From: Thalassia testudinum
Taxonomy: Eukaryota > Streptophyta > Magnoliopsida > Alismatales > Hydrocharitaceae
DNA: 64,000 nt
Direction: 5' to 3'
Assembly: GCA_037157565.1 (NCBI GenBank)
Contig: JAZHRO010000003.1
Location: 39,011,001 to 39,075,000, forward strand
Position numbers and translations under genes: made by a program. Below are positions 19,991 to 31,580 of this stretch, piece after piece. Numbering within the stretch: position 1 is the first letter of the stretch; each line of letters begins with the position of its first letter. The notes below the pieces were generated by a model. It ran no database searches. It saw nothing but the letters and a program-made list of their open reading frames with translations, and was not told where the DNA came from.

Positions 19991-21370
19991 TCGACCCTTC
20001 CGAACCCATCACAGAGCATTTTCCTGATGAGCACCTTCTGATTGTCTATACAGGGCTTCCATGGTTTGCTGATATAGTAAACTACTTGCATCACATTAGA
20101 TTCTGTCCGATTGGTCGAAGGCCAAGAAGGACAAATTGCTTTCTGATGCCAAGTATTACTTCTAGGAAGACCTGTATCTTTTACGCATTGATGCTGATCA
20201 GATCATTCGATGATGTGTCGCGGAAGCGAAAATTAAAGAATTGTCTTTCTGCCATGACCAGGTATGCGGTGGACATTTTTCAGGTCATAAAACCACAGCT
20301 GGAGGAATCCTCCATTGCTGCTTCTATTGGCCCACGATTTTCAAAGACGCATACAATCACTGTAGGGCATGCACTCGTTGCCAGACCTTAGGCTACATGA
20401 GCCATCATGATTTGATGCCCTTATAGCTGATTCTTGTATGAGAAATTTTTGACATATGGGGGATTGATTTTATGGGATCCTTCCTGTTTCGGATGGCTTC
20501 GAGTACATTTTACTTGTTGTTGACTATGTGTCTAAATGGATCGAAGCCATTCCGACCTGAACCAATGATCATAAAGTGATTATCAAATTCATTCATCAAA
20601 ACATCTTTTTGAGGTTTAGGATTCCACGTGCTATAATTTCTGATGGAGGGACCCATTTCACTAATGCCTAGTTTAGGTCACTGATGGCCAAATACGGGGT
20701 GTCACACCAAATCTCTACTCCATACCAACCCCAAACTAATGGCCTAGCTGAACTATCAAAATCAGGAGAACAAGCAAATCCTCCAGGTTACTGTTCGACC
20801 TAATAGGAAGGACTGGTCATCCCGACTTCCAGAAGCTTTGAGGGCTTATAAGACCGCCCATAAAACCCAATTAGGTATGTCTCCCTTCAGATTAGTGTAT
20901 CGGAAGGCATGTCACCCCCTCGTCGAAATGGAGCACAAAGCCTATTGGGCAGTACGGAACTGCAACCTAGTTCTTTCTAAGGAAAGAACCCACAGAAAGC
21001 TTCAAATGAGCGAGATCGATGAATTACACCATGATGCATATGAGAACTCATAAATTTACAAAGAGCGGGTTAAGGCCTTTCATGACAAGCACATATCCGG
21101 AAAGATCTTTCATCCTGGTCAAAAAGTCCTCTTTGATGCCAAGCTTAAATTGTTCCCAAGAAAACTATGATCAAAATGGATCAGACCCTACCTCGTCCGA
21201 CGAATCTTTGGAAATAGAGCCATTGAGATCAGTATACTCAGCCACGATTCAGAACCTTTTGTCATGAACGGTCGGAGACTCAAACCGTTCATTGACTTGA
21301 TCGATACATATTTGGCTAAGATATCCTTCATCCTCCATTCTCCCTGAGCTCATTGCACCCAACCGATGGC
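19991..21370 (+). pseudogene. Element A integrase, broken
   Basis: The zinc-binding domain is recognisable as HDQVCGGHFSGHKTTAGG followed by CRACTRCQ. The catalytic core includes WGIDFMGSF, VVDYVSKWIEAIPT, IISDGGTHFTN and TPYQPQTNG. The C-terminal part includes LGMSPFRLVYRKACH and, later, HPTDGVKL. Stops and shifts interrupt it (for example in the core at about 20562 and 20671). Integrase would join the cDNA to chromosomal DNA in the nucleus. The region ends with GGCGTAAAACTCAGCACTTA, related to the string that follows the shorter ORF in elements B and C. Confidence 0.9.
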
Positions 21371-22326
21371 GTAAAACTCAGCACTTAATGGGAGGCAACC
21401 CGTCATTCTTGAAAAACCTGAAACCTTTCTTGACATTCCTATGCTGAATTCATATGGCATGTTAGGGTTCATCCATTAGAACAGCCAACCCCACCTTAGG
21501 TACCCATACCCGAGTTTAGAAATCGTTCGCAACAGTCACCTCGACCCGTTTGCATACCCAAAACCTTTTCTAATGAATAATCTAAGCTAAACTCGAACCC
21601 ACCAAATTTACAATGGGGACATTGCAAATCATAGGCATGGGAGATATGAAAGTGCAAAACACCATGTAAACTCATCTCACAAGAAAAGGTTTCAGCAAAA
21701 AATCACATATCACAAAAAACACCAAAAAAAAAATTCTTGAAGAAGAACAAAAAATTCTGAGGTGAAAGAAAATTTTGAGGACATACAAATCATGAGGAGA
21801 AAAAGTGGAAAAGTGAAAAATATCGAAAAAGGAGAACAAAATGAAAAGAAAAAAAAATGATAGTCATTAGTAAGAAATTAACAGATTAACTATGTTCTAG
21901 ATCATATCAAGGAAAAGAAAAATGAAGGAAAAATTGCTAATGAGACATAAAAGAGATTAGTAGGAACGCTGATCTTAAACCTCTTTGGCTAGACTCCTAG
22001 GCTTAAAAATTCAAGTATATGCTAAGACCTGGACAGTCCTGAAGAGGTTGAGGAAAATGCGAAGCTTAAGTATTACGTCTAAGGCTTAGGCAGTATTCAG
22101 CCTCGTTAACTGACCTCTTGTTTACAGGACTCGGTAACCTAAGCACCCCAATCCACACATAGTTTGGTTTAGTGCGCATAATTATCAAAATCACGCAAAA
22201 GCGTTTAAGTGTTCTGAAAAAGTCGCCTACATTAGGAACGACCGATCAACACAAGTTGATTTGGAGGAGTTCCCAGCGTGAAGAGGCGAGAAATTCCCCT
22301 CAAAGATGCGCAATAACATATTGTCT

Positions 22327-22369
22327 CCTCGGTGCTTGTCTCCTAGGGTATTTACATATCCTACCGAGG
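22327..22369 (+). other. Conserved hairpin in the 3' region of element A
   Basis: Outer stem CCTCGGT (22327-22333) pairs with ACCGAGG (22363-22369). Inner stem TAGGGTAT (22344-22351) pairs with ATATCCTA (22356-22363) around a TTAC loop; the stems share the A at 22363, so only one can use it. The matching region of element D (49409-49451, minus) has TAGGATAT, turning the one G-U pair into A-U. Confidence 0.6.
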
Positions 22370-22396
22370 GCATGTAAGAACCCTGTGCTGGTTCAG

Positions 22397-22550
22397 ATGC
22401 CATGGGCGGCATTACCATGAAATGTCGATTGCCAGGGTCTGGATTTAGCTACAAAATGCCATGGGCAGGATTATCTAAAAATCTCAAAAGCCAGGGTTCT
22501 GGGGGCTACCATGGGTGGTGCTATCACGTAGCATCGATTGCCAGGGACCC
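22397..22550 (+). repeat. Three degenerate tandem repeats, about 50-55 bases each
   Basis: Each unit starts GCCATGGGxGG or CCATGGGTGG and ends with (A/T)GCCAGGG. The same three units in the same order are found in element D at about 49230-49392 on the minus strand. Confidence 0.7.
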
Positions 22551-22982
22551 TTCAAGGATTGATGATGGGGACGAGGAATCCGATACAGACCGTGTTAAGA
22601 AGTCGATCCAAAGCTAGAAATAAAAAGAAAAGAGAGAGAAAAGTCTCCAAACAAAGAAAATCCTCTCTCTCTCTCTTATAAAAAAATGCACTGCAAACTG
22701 AACTAAAGCTAAAATACGTTACAAGCATGGGTGCTTTAACCGCAGAGTCCAACGAACCTTAGTATAGTTCCTGTGGACCTTAAAAACCTTCACAGAGGAC
22801 TGAGGCTAGAGCTGGTCAGGTACGGATCTTCGTTCGTATTTGATTACCTTTAGGCCTACTATCGGCATTCTAACCTAATCAAAAAGAAAAAAAGCACTCA
22901 CCATAATTCCTGAACATTAAGGAACACATGGTCTACAACAGAAGTTAAAACCTTAAAATTTTGCTAAGGGACTAGCAAAAGC

Positions 22983-22996
22983 TAGGCATGGGGGTA
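22983..22996 (+). other. Polypurine tract of element A
   Basis: TAGGCATGGGGGTA directly before the 3' LTR start. It is expected to prime plus-strand DNA. Confidence 0.8.
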
Positions 22997-25665
22997 TGAT
23001 GGGAATACCATCATGAGCCCAAACTAGTTCATTTTGACCCAGAAAAGAGAACAAAGGCTCCTACATAATCAACTAGAGGTCTTAACTCAACGAATAACGA
23101 TTCTGAGAGAAAAGTAAGAAATAAGGGGTAAAACTATAATTTTACCATTGCAGTGTAGCAACGGGATTTCTCATGGGCTAAACATAGGTCAAATGGTCTT
23201 AACAACATAAAAAGTGGGTTTGTTCAAACAGAAAAGGGTTCATGTCAATATTAGGAATTAAATGACTTCCTGTAACCCTAAAGCAGACCCACTTGATTTG
23301 ACAAGGTTCAGGTCAAGATAAAATTCACCTAAACCTTCTAAAAATCATGGAGAAATATCCTCTAGGGCTTAGAACCTTTAATTTGGCCCTTAGAACCTAT
23401 TTTGACCAAAATTGGGGTCTCAGTCAAATGTTTGGCCTAAATTGGGTTTTCACGTAAATTGCCTAGTCAAACGTGGCCAAACCAAAATCCAACTTCACCA
23501 TTAGATTCTTTAGGTCCAAATTAGGTTTTTACCAAAATTTGGACCAAAGGGGAAGTCATCATGACCTATTTTACGAATAGGTCCAGCCCAATTACATTTC
23601 TACGCCTAACTTTTGAAAACTTCTGCAGAAACCCCCCTATCTTTGTCTTCATTCTTTGCAATTAGGTTCCTCCACCATTATAGCTGAAGGAATCCTACTC
23701 TGGCAAGGTTTCGATGGAAAGATCTCTCTGATTTCTCAGAGAATCCCCTTCAAAATTGAAAGGGAGATTCTCTGAGAAATCTCCCCTAGTTTGAACAGAA
23801 TTCCAGGCTCAATTTGGTACCCAATCTCTCATGCGAATGCATGAGAGATTCAGGTCTCCTTCTAATTTCCATCTCTGTCGAGGTTGCCGTGAGAATCTTG
23901 GCTTCTAAGCATAAAACCTTCCGCCAGGGCTTATAAAAGCATGCCTAGATCACCTCTCTTACTCTAAGCATGAAATTGGCCTGAGAAACCCTCTATTTTG
24001 TCTCTTCCCCCTCCGACCAGTGACTCAGCAAGCTACTGCGACATCCCTCTCTTTCCCCCGTCGTTTTTCCACAATACTAATGGCAGGGTTCTCTTCCTCC
24101 TCTTCGTCTGCGTCGTGCCACACTAGCCGACACCCCTGTTGCCCATTCATCGTCGTCATCCTCCTCCACTGAGTGTTTCATCTCCGATGACGGCAATACG
24201 AGTCGATCGCCATCTCTGCATCCCCTTTCATCTATCTATGCTCAGCTAAGTTCTCTCACCTTTCTAATCATTTTCCTCTCTTTATTTCCTCAAAACACGC
24301 ATCAATGCTTGCAGCCACCATCACCTTCTTCATATCTGGCTAGACCTCCGGCGAGGCATCCTCGCCGCTCCACACCTCCATCCACCTTGCCGACCACCCC
24401 ATAAGCATCGCCACACCTCACTGATCCTAAACCCTCACTCCAGTCACCGCGCCATGCCCCCAGAATACCCCCCGAACACACCCACTTTCAAGCACACAAG
24501 GTGCCCTAGCCACGCACACACCGGCCACCCCACGCCACGACAACCCCCACACTACCTTTGTCGTGTCTCGGCGAAGTTGTCTGCGCTTTCTGACGTGGCC
24601 GCAAGGCCATTTTCTTGTTGATAGGTGTCGAAGGTCTACCGCCATTAATGACCATGAGGTGCTTGCTTGTAAGCCTCCTCTAGGTCTCCTCGCTCCAGGC
24701 TACGAGTCCTAGGTTGTGTCGACTCCTCTTACGCACAACTCCAGAGGAACGATTGGCTTCGAAGACCTAGTAGTAGCTGCAACCAAGGAAGTTTCCCACT
24801 GCGAGTGCTCGCGAAGGAAGGTGGGACAACATAGTCCCACCTCGAAAGTTGTCAAGCTGACACAGTGAAATAAATCAAAAAAGTGAAGTAGGCTCTTCGC
24901 CTCCTGACCACTGGGTAAGGTCCCACTCGCCCTCTTACTGCCTCGTCTGTGACCCGATCCCCATGGACCTGGCTTGACCTGTATACCCGACCTGCACCCC
25001 TCACCCACTACCACATGCCGGTGGGCCTGGTCCCAGGCACGCACACAACCCGATCGCCCGAGAAGCGACTCTGGGAGTGCAAGCCTAAGAGAGAAAGAGG
25101 AAGAGAGATCATGGGGACGGGTAGGGGTAGGTTTGCTCTCGCAGGCAGGGAGAAGAAGAAGAAGCCAAGGAAGAAGAGGGTTGAAGCCAATGAACGCTAA
25201 GGAAGGAGAAGGCAAGGACTGAAGGGGAAGAACCTGAAGGGATGAAGAAAGAGAAAGAGAAGGAGAAGGAGCTGAAGGCAGAAGAAAGAGGAGTCGCCAA
25301 AAGGAAAGAAAGAAGAAGAAGAAGCCAAGAAGAGAGAGGAATAGCCAAAGACAGATTAGAGAAGAGAAATGGAAGCACTGTACCAACCCCAAGTTTAAGA
25401 CGTCCAATTCACAAAATCAAACGTCCATTTTTTGTGCTTTCTTGATATTTTGTGGCTACATTTACATTTTACATTGCAACTTCGATTTTCACTACAAATT
25501 ATAGTCAATTTTCCGAAGTTGTGCTCTTGATTTTTAAACCCCAATTTGCACCCTATGTTCGACCTTGGACTTACAATTTCGAGTAATAAAATCTACTTGT
25601 TTTTGAGCGATTTTAGCTATACTACGATGCATCGATTTTAAAATATTGATCTTGCCTGTTAAACA
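22997..25665 (+). repeat. Element A 3' LTR
   Basis: 2669 bases, TGATGGGAATACCATCA at the start and TTAAACA at the end; pairs with 959-3626. TATA box TATAAAA at 23932-23938, purine-rich tract at about 25070-25370. Reading frames within it (for example 24709-25407 minus) are complements of low-complexity purine DNA. Confidence 0.93.
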
Positions 25666-25670
25666 CAACC
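25666..25670. repeat. Target-site duplication of element A, right copy (CAACC)
   Basis: Identical to 954-958 and abutting the LTR end. Confidence 0.93.
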
Positions 25671-27610
25671 CTCCACCTAGTTCTAGAGCCCAGTTAATCT
25701 CCTAGTATATCCAGACTACTCCTCATATCCAGAACATAGCTCCACATCTTCTATCCTGGGGTTGTCACCTTCATGGTAGGGGTAGGACGTCGACCTTTAC
25801 TTCCCCACTGCCTCAACCACATACCTATTATGTTGAGATGACGGAGGAGCTTGATGAATCGGAGGAGTCATTCGAAAAGGGGGGGCAAGCACGAGACTAA
25901 GGAGGTAGAGCAACCCTTCCAATAGCTACATAATAATGCTGGCACTACTCAGGAGCTTGCTACTCAGGCAGGCACAACACAGGAGCTTGCTAATCAAGCA
26001 GGCATCAATGGTGGTAAAATTTAGCAATTATAAGTTTTTTTTATTTCTTTTCATATTTTATCTATTAAAAATTGTTCTTCAATGTGCTGAACTAAGAAGA
26101 ATACGTGAGGTCCGACAAGAAATGCAGACCTCGACAGGTAACCTAAGGGCACTAGGATTGTGATGACTATCTCTGTAGCTAAGGAAGAGAAAAGTTACCC
26201 CGGGTTTACCACCTAGTTAGCCATGGTTGTTGAGGCTATCGTGCCACTTTCCTACTTTGATTGGAGGAGAGTTGCAAAGGAGTTGAAGTCCTTCATTATT
26301 CGGGAGTTGCAGGAGAAAAATTCGGAAATCATTTTTTGAGATTTACATAAAATATAATTGATTTATATATTATTGAATATAGGACACTTTTGATTAGGAC
26401 GATAATCCCAATGTGCCCAAGGCCATCCTATAGCATTCAGGCAAGATACATCGTGGATGGAGAGAGGAGATGAAGAGTATAGTATGCTATTTTTTCAGAT
26501 TCCAAATTTATTTAAGTAATTATATATAATAAATAATTTTTAATGAAAAATTTGTAAAACAACTTCAATTTTTTAACACTAGGCCATATGACAAGGCATC
26601 GAGAAACATGCCTCCTATGATTGCGACTCCCATTTCGAGAGAGTATTCCGGACATTGGGAAGATCTAGCAATAGAGGTAAATAAATAGCTTCAAATTTTA
26701 TTTATAATTTCAATTTATAATGGATAATTACATAATCTTTTACTAATAAAATTTGTATTTCTTACATGAGCAAATCAGGAAGAACAAGGCCAACAGGGCT
26801 TGAGCAGCTGCCTAGATCCATTGCTTGGGTCAAATAAGTATCTACTCATTAATTAAAAGACCAAAATGTAAGTTTCACAAATTAGTATTTCATACTAAAG
26901 TAAATAAATTTAGCTACATTAAAAGAAGATGAAAATTTTACATCATTTTCTAGCCAGGCACACAAGGGTGTGGAGCTAGATCGAGTGGGAGTCTATGAGT
27001 AGAATCATAGTAAAGAAACACTAGATGGCCTACGTGTACGGATACATCAGACATATGAGGAGACACATTTATGTAATTAAAAGTTATTGACATTAATTTC
27101 ATATTATATAAAAATTAAGTACAAATATATATATTTATAGGGTCATATGATGGATTTGATCCATCTTCTTGAGGTCATGGATGAGAACTCTGGGACTATT
27201 CCACAGACTCTTGTGACACCAAAGGAGGCCTTCAGGATCGTGATACCTCTAGAGCATGGAGGCTTCTTCATTCGTAAAGGTCGGAGGAGTGCAACGATCT
27301 CCTCCTAGTATAGTAGGAAAAGATCCTTGTCCACCCACGTCGACAGTCTATGCACAGAAATTGTGACATTACAGTGTCACAATGTGTTTCGAATGAGAAG
27401 GTTGACAAGGTTACCTCACAGTTATAGGCCGCCACTTGCAAGATGAAGCACCAAGAGAATTTGTTCGAGTGGCACAACAAATAGTGGGAGGAAGTCTTAT
27501 ACTATCTTCAAGGATCTGGACCTAATCATTCATCATTCCACTTTCCGAGGCATGGAGACAATGATGATGGTGGGGGTTTTGGGGCTGGTGGTATAGGTGT
27601 CCCAGCATAG
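25671..27610 (+). pseudogene. CACTA element gene of the Transposase_24 type, broken
   Basis: Exon-like blocks are separated by AT-rich introns. A Pro/Ser-rich N-terminal part runs at 25671-25830, with VEMTEELDESEESFEKGG nearby. Later blocks contain DDNPNVPKAIL and KIHRGWREEM (about 26400-26480), the KNKANRA motif (26781-26801), and a poorly preserved block near 26955-27070 with HTRVW and later DTSDI. These resemble the plant Ptta/En-Spm Transposase_24 family in order and spacing. Stops interrupt every block. The 27138-27310 block (HMMDLIHLLEVMDENSG) is open but short. The function in the family is thought to be binding of element ends; this copy is dead. The family assignment rests on short motifs. 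Confidence 0.6.
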
Positions 27611-27772
27611 CGTCCATGTTTTCCTATTATGTTCCCTTTTGTTGTAATTTTTGAACTTCGTTCATATATACATATATATATTAGTTCAATTAAATAATTT
27701 CTTATTCAATATTTTGAACTTATGGTGTTTTGGAACTTTTGTTATTTGTTATGTGTAACTAATTCTAGTAGA

Positions 27773-28247
27773 ACATTATTAGCGACGGTTATAATTTAAA
27801 CTATGCAAATTATCATTAGTGACGATTTTAAAATTATCGCCATTTGCCTCATTAATTTTGGCATGAGGTATTGAATTCCATTCATCCATAGTTACCTTAA
27901 TTGGCCACAGTTTATAAAACCATTGCCATTATGTATAGAGGATAGTTTTGACGAAAACCATCCCTAATAGTACGTCATTTTTTGGCATGCATTTTGCGTT
28001 CCTGGTAAAAAAAGTGGCAACGAACTAATAGAAAACTATTCTTAATTTAATTTAGTGACAGTAGGAAAACATTCGCCAAAATCTATTTCCCTATTCGCCC
28101 ATGTGCATCAAGATGGCAACAATAAGGGAAGTTAATCTTCACTAAATTAAAATAGTGACGCGATCTACCATGATGAATAGTGGAGACAATATAGCAGGCA
28201 TTGGTGATGGTTATGAACCGTCGCAAGTCCCACCTACTGTTGTAGTG
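27773..28247 (+). mobile_element. Right terminal region of a CACTA element
   Basis: Ends CTGTTGTAGTG at 28247, the complement of the CACTACAA start of these transposons. Inside are repeated GCGACGG/GTGACG words in both orientations (27783, 27814, 28050, 28157) and a short palindrome, GACGGTT-like paired with AACCGTC, near 28205-28223. Such subterminal repeats are transposase binding sites in En/Spm. The left end is outside the window. Confidence 0.7.
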
Positions 28248-28499
28248 TGTGCATAAGGATAAAAATTGATGAAGATGAATGAAATGCAAAATATATAAGT
28301 TTTTCTTTCCCTTTGTTATCGACAAAACAATGGCTATAATTCATCTAGAAAGTGATTGTATAGAGTAGCTCCCCATTATTCAATGTTTCGTGTAATTCAT
28401 GATACGTTGCTTGAAATAATGAAATAGCAAGTGCATAGTCTAAAATTTCTAAATAATAAGCATACTGCTTGACCAATAGCTTGCAGAATAGAAAAACAA
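28248..28499. other. Spacer between CACTA end and copia element F
   Basis: AT-rich. I see no gene or repeat; it does not match the LTR of element F at 37329-38004, so the 3' LTR of F appears to be missing. Confidence 0.4.
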
Positions 28500-28539
28500 G
28501 CAAGAATTAAAGCTTAGCTAGTCTTGTTAAGCCTAATTC

Positions 28540-30080
28540 CCTTCTTATTGCAATAAAAGTATCTTTTACTAGCTGATTTTGTGAAGATATTAGCTAGTTC
28601 TTTCTCTATTTGAATGAATTCTAGGGTTATTTCCTTCTCTAGGGAATAATCTCTCAGGAAATGATATCTAATATCAATATGTTTTGTTCTAAAATGTTGA
28701 ATAGGATTTTTGGATAGGTTTGTAGCACTAGTATTGTCATAGAGGATTCTAGTATTTACAAAGTTAGTCCAAAATCTCTAAGTATTTGCTTCATCCACAA
28801 AATCTTTGTACACATTAGGGAAGCAGCAATGTAATCAGCTTCAGTTGTGGATAAAGAAACACTTTTTTTTCTTGCTGACCCAAGAGACTGGGGAATGTCT
28901 AAGAAATTGACAGGTTCCATTAGTGTTCTGGCGATCTTTCTGACTACCCGCATAATCAGCACCACAATAGGAGAGTAAGTCAAGTGTGGATAATTTGGGA
29001 TAGAACATACCAAGATCTATTATATAAGGAAGGTACCTAAGTATCCATTTTATAGCATTAAGGTGTGATTCCTTGGAGTTTACTTGAAATCTAGCACAAA
29101 TACAAGTGCAAAAAAGAATATCAAGTCTACTAGTAGTCAAATATAACAAATACCCTATCATGCTTCTATACAACTTTTGGTCTACACAATTACCTAACAC
29201 ATCTTCCTTGAGTTGTGTAGTGGCAGCCATTGGTGTGTCCTTTCCTTTTATGTTATCCATTTTGAAGTTCCTCAAAATCTCCATCGTACACTTGGTTTGT
29301 GAGATGAAGATTCCATCTTTGAGTTGATCAATTTACAACCCTAGGAAGAATTTCAATTCTCCCATAAGGCTCATCTTGAATTGATCTTGCATAACCTTCA
29401 CAAATTCTTAGCAAAGAAGTTTGTTAGTAGCACCAAAGATTATGTCATTAGCATAAATTTGGTTTAAGATTAGTTGGTTATCTTTTCTTTTGGTGAATAG
29501 GGTTGGACCAACTAGGCCAATTTTGAAGTCATTTTCAATTAGATAGTTTCTTAATGTTTCATGCCAAGTTCAAGGAGCTTGCTTAAGTCCATATAAAGCT
29601 TTATTTAGCTTGAAAACACAATCAGGATTTTCTGAACTATCCAAGCCATGAGGTTATTTCCCGTAGACTTCTCTTAGAAATCTATTGAGAAATGCACTTT
29701 TGAAATTCATCTCGAATAATTTAAATCCCATATGAGAAACAAAAGCAAATAGCATTTTAATGGATTCCAGGCTGGCTACAGGTACATCGATTCCATCTAA
29801 ATCGATTGCTTTTTTTTTATTGTAGCCTTGAGCCACAAGTTTAGCTTTGTTTCTTACAACTTTTCCTAAGTCATCAAGCATATTTTTAAAAATCCATTTT
29901 GTTCGAATAACTAATTGAGATTCTAATTTAGGAACTTATAATTTCCAAACATTATTTCTCTCAAATTGATTCAGATCTTCTTGCATTCTGACAATCCAAC
30001 AAATATTAGTGAATGCTCCATTAACAGATTTGGATTCTAGTTGGGGCACAAAAATACTAAGTGCAAGTTTATGTAGAGAT
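28540..30080 (-). pseudogene. Element F reverse transcriptase and RNase H, broken
   Basis: Reading on the minus strand from 30070: VRMQEDLNQFERNNVWKL, KAKLVAQGYNKKKAIDLDGI, then FELNKALYGLK-like and QAPRTWHE near 29580, the start of an IYANDIIFGAT catalytic box (copia consensus YVDDIIFG) near 29440, and KCTMEIL near 29285. RNase H follows: SYCGADYAGSQKDRQNTNG and SVSLSTTEADYIAASLMC. Several stops and one-base shifts occur. The C-terminal end (the ELAN-IFTK-like tail) is near 28560-28600. It would have performed reverse transcription in the copia particle. Confidence 0.85.
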
Positions 30081-31580
30081 GATTGATCTCATCGAAACCA
30101 CAAAGATAAAAACACGTACATTATAGTACAATTTTTCAAGAATAGAAATAAAAATAACTGAGACTTTAGTAAGTCTTGAGTCAAACATTAGGAGCCCTAG
30201 AATCGTTCAAACCTATATGCAAGAAAACATAAAATGAAATACTAACTTTCTTTATGTATTTTTTTTTGTAAAAATATGAAGATGGGAAAATGAAAACCAA
30301 CCGTAATATATAATGAGAATGGGGGTGAGAAAGAGGATACGGATAATATAACTTGAAAATAAAACTTTTATTTCTTCTAAAATAGTCAAATTACAACTAC
30401 AATTAACTAGAACATGAACTAGAAAAGCCTAAAGAACCAGAAATAAAGTAGTAAAAATGATTGGGTTGGAGTACATCCGTTGTTGCAGCGGAGGCAGAAA
30501 CGAAGTTGAGATAAAGTTGATGCAGAGACATGGGCGCCGTAGATGGGATCAAAACCGAGAGGAGAGAAAGAGTTGAAGGACCGGTGGTGGGAGGAGATTT
30601 CGTCTGTGCACAGCTGAGAGATCGGAGATAATAACGTGCATGTGAGAGCCTTGGAGAGTTGAGAATCGGAGATGGGAGGAGAACGTGGAGGTGAGAGTCG
30701 GATTTTTTTCTCCCCTAAGAGAACGTATGCTAAGGCCCAGAGAGGAAGGGGGGAGGGGGGATTGTTTCGTGCGTGATGGGATAAGGGGAGTTGGGTGCTG
30801 ACGTGGGGGATTTTATTTGTTGGATGGGATAGGTTCTGTTAGGGAGATTACGTAGGGTTGAGTTTGGTGCATGGGATAGAGAGTGGTCACGTGGGCGTGG
30901 GATTGGTGAGGGGTTCGGTGGAATTTTTTGAGGGGAGTACGTCCATGGGATTTTCGATGGGATACGTACGGAAGGTGTTGTGTTTGTTGCACGTGAGGGA
31001 TTGCATGGGATTAAGTTTTGGTCTACGTAAGGGCTTTGCATGGGTTTTGGGATAGGTGGGCTTCGGTTGGTGGTTTTGTTACGTGGGATAGAGTTGGGTG
31101 AGAGATGGTTTGTATGGGATTGACGTGACTTTTGGTTGTATGTGTGGGGATCTTGCGTGAATATTTGTGTGTTGAGGGGAAATTTATGGAATATGAGGGT
31201 GTTTGGTGGAATTTGATGGTTGGACTAGATGGGTTTAAGTTTAGGTGGGAAATTAGGTGTTCATAAATAGGCTAAGGGTATGACTTAATTGGGTTAGGGT
31301 CTTGAAATGGTTTCGGCCTTTTCCACCTTGCTAAGGTTAGCCTGATTTCTCATGATTTGAGAGCTCCAATTAATTCCATACCTAGCACCTATACACATAT
31401 AAGTAAAGACATTAAGGCACTAGAGATAGGTAACAGGAATATTACATAAAAACACCTAAAAATGTATTATTTAAAAAATAATGCCAAATGACTGATTTAA
31501 CCTATTCTAATGCAATGTAACCTAATTTACCCTTAAACTAATAATAGGTAGGCATATTGTATGTTAATAAATAATGAAAT
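30081..31580. mobile_element. Unassigned insertion inside element F
   Basis: About 1.5 kb separates the codons for KGIPMESF (near 31590) from those for SIFVPQLESKSVN (near 30050), which are close together in copia proteins. On the minus strand it contains a CT-rich segment (about 30700-30500) downstream of a segment with repeated TCCCACGT/TCCCATG words (30750-31080). No coding domain is recognisable. It could be a solo LTR, but I could not find clear TG/CA ends or a target duplication. Confidence 0.5.

Larger units (their letters stand above)
21371..22996 (+). other. 3' noncoding region of element A
   Basis: No env-like frame is visible. An A/G-rich stretch occupies about 21690-21960. Polypurine-like GGCATGGG motifs occur at about 21634, 22724 and 22985, the last directly before the LTR. 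A hairpin (22327-22369) and three degenerate repeats (22397-22550) lie between, and the same arrangement exists in element D. Confidence 0.75.
959..25665 (+). mobile_element. Element A: Athila-like Ty3/gypsy retrotransposon, decayed, interrupted by element B
   Basis: Complete element bounded by LTRs (959-3626 and 22997-25665) and by a CAACC duplication. Between them lie a tRNA-Asp primer site, gag, aspartic protease, RT, RNase H and integrase in gypsy order, then a long 3' noncoding region and a polypurine tract. All coding parts carry stops or frameshifts. The two LTRs differ at roughly one base in eight over their first 190 bases (counted by eye), so the insertion is old. Without element B (5632-16860) it would be about 13.5 kb, within the size range of Athila/Tat elements. 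Confidence 0.92.

Noticed and set aside
21690..22620. Possible env-like ORF after integrase of element A
   Set aside because: No open frame with a signal peptide or membrane segment; the region is A/G-rich and repeat-structured.
30730..31041. 103-codon Pro/Ser-rich minus-strand frame
   Set aside because: Repetitive TCCCAT-type words produce it; no start context or domain.
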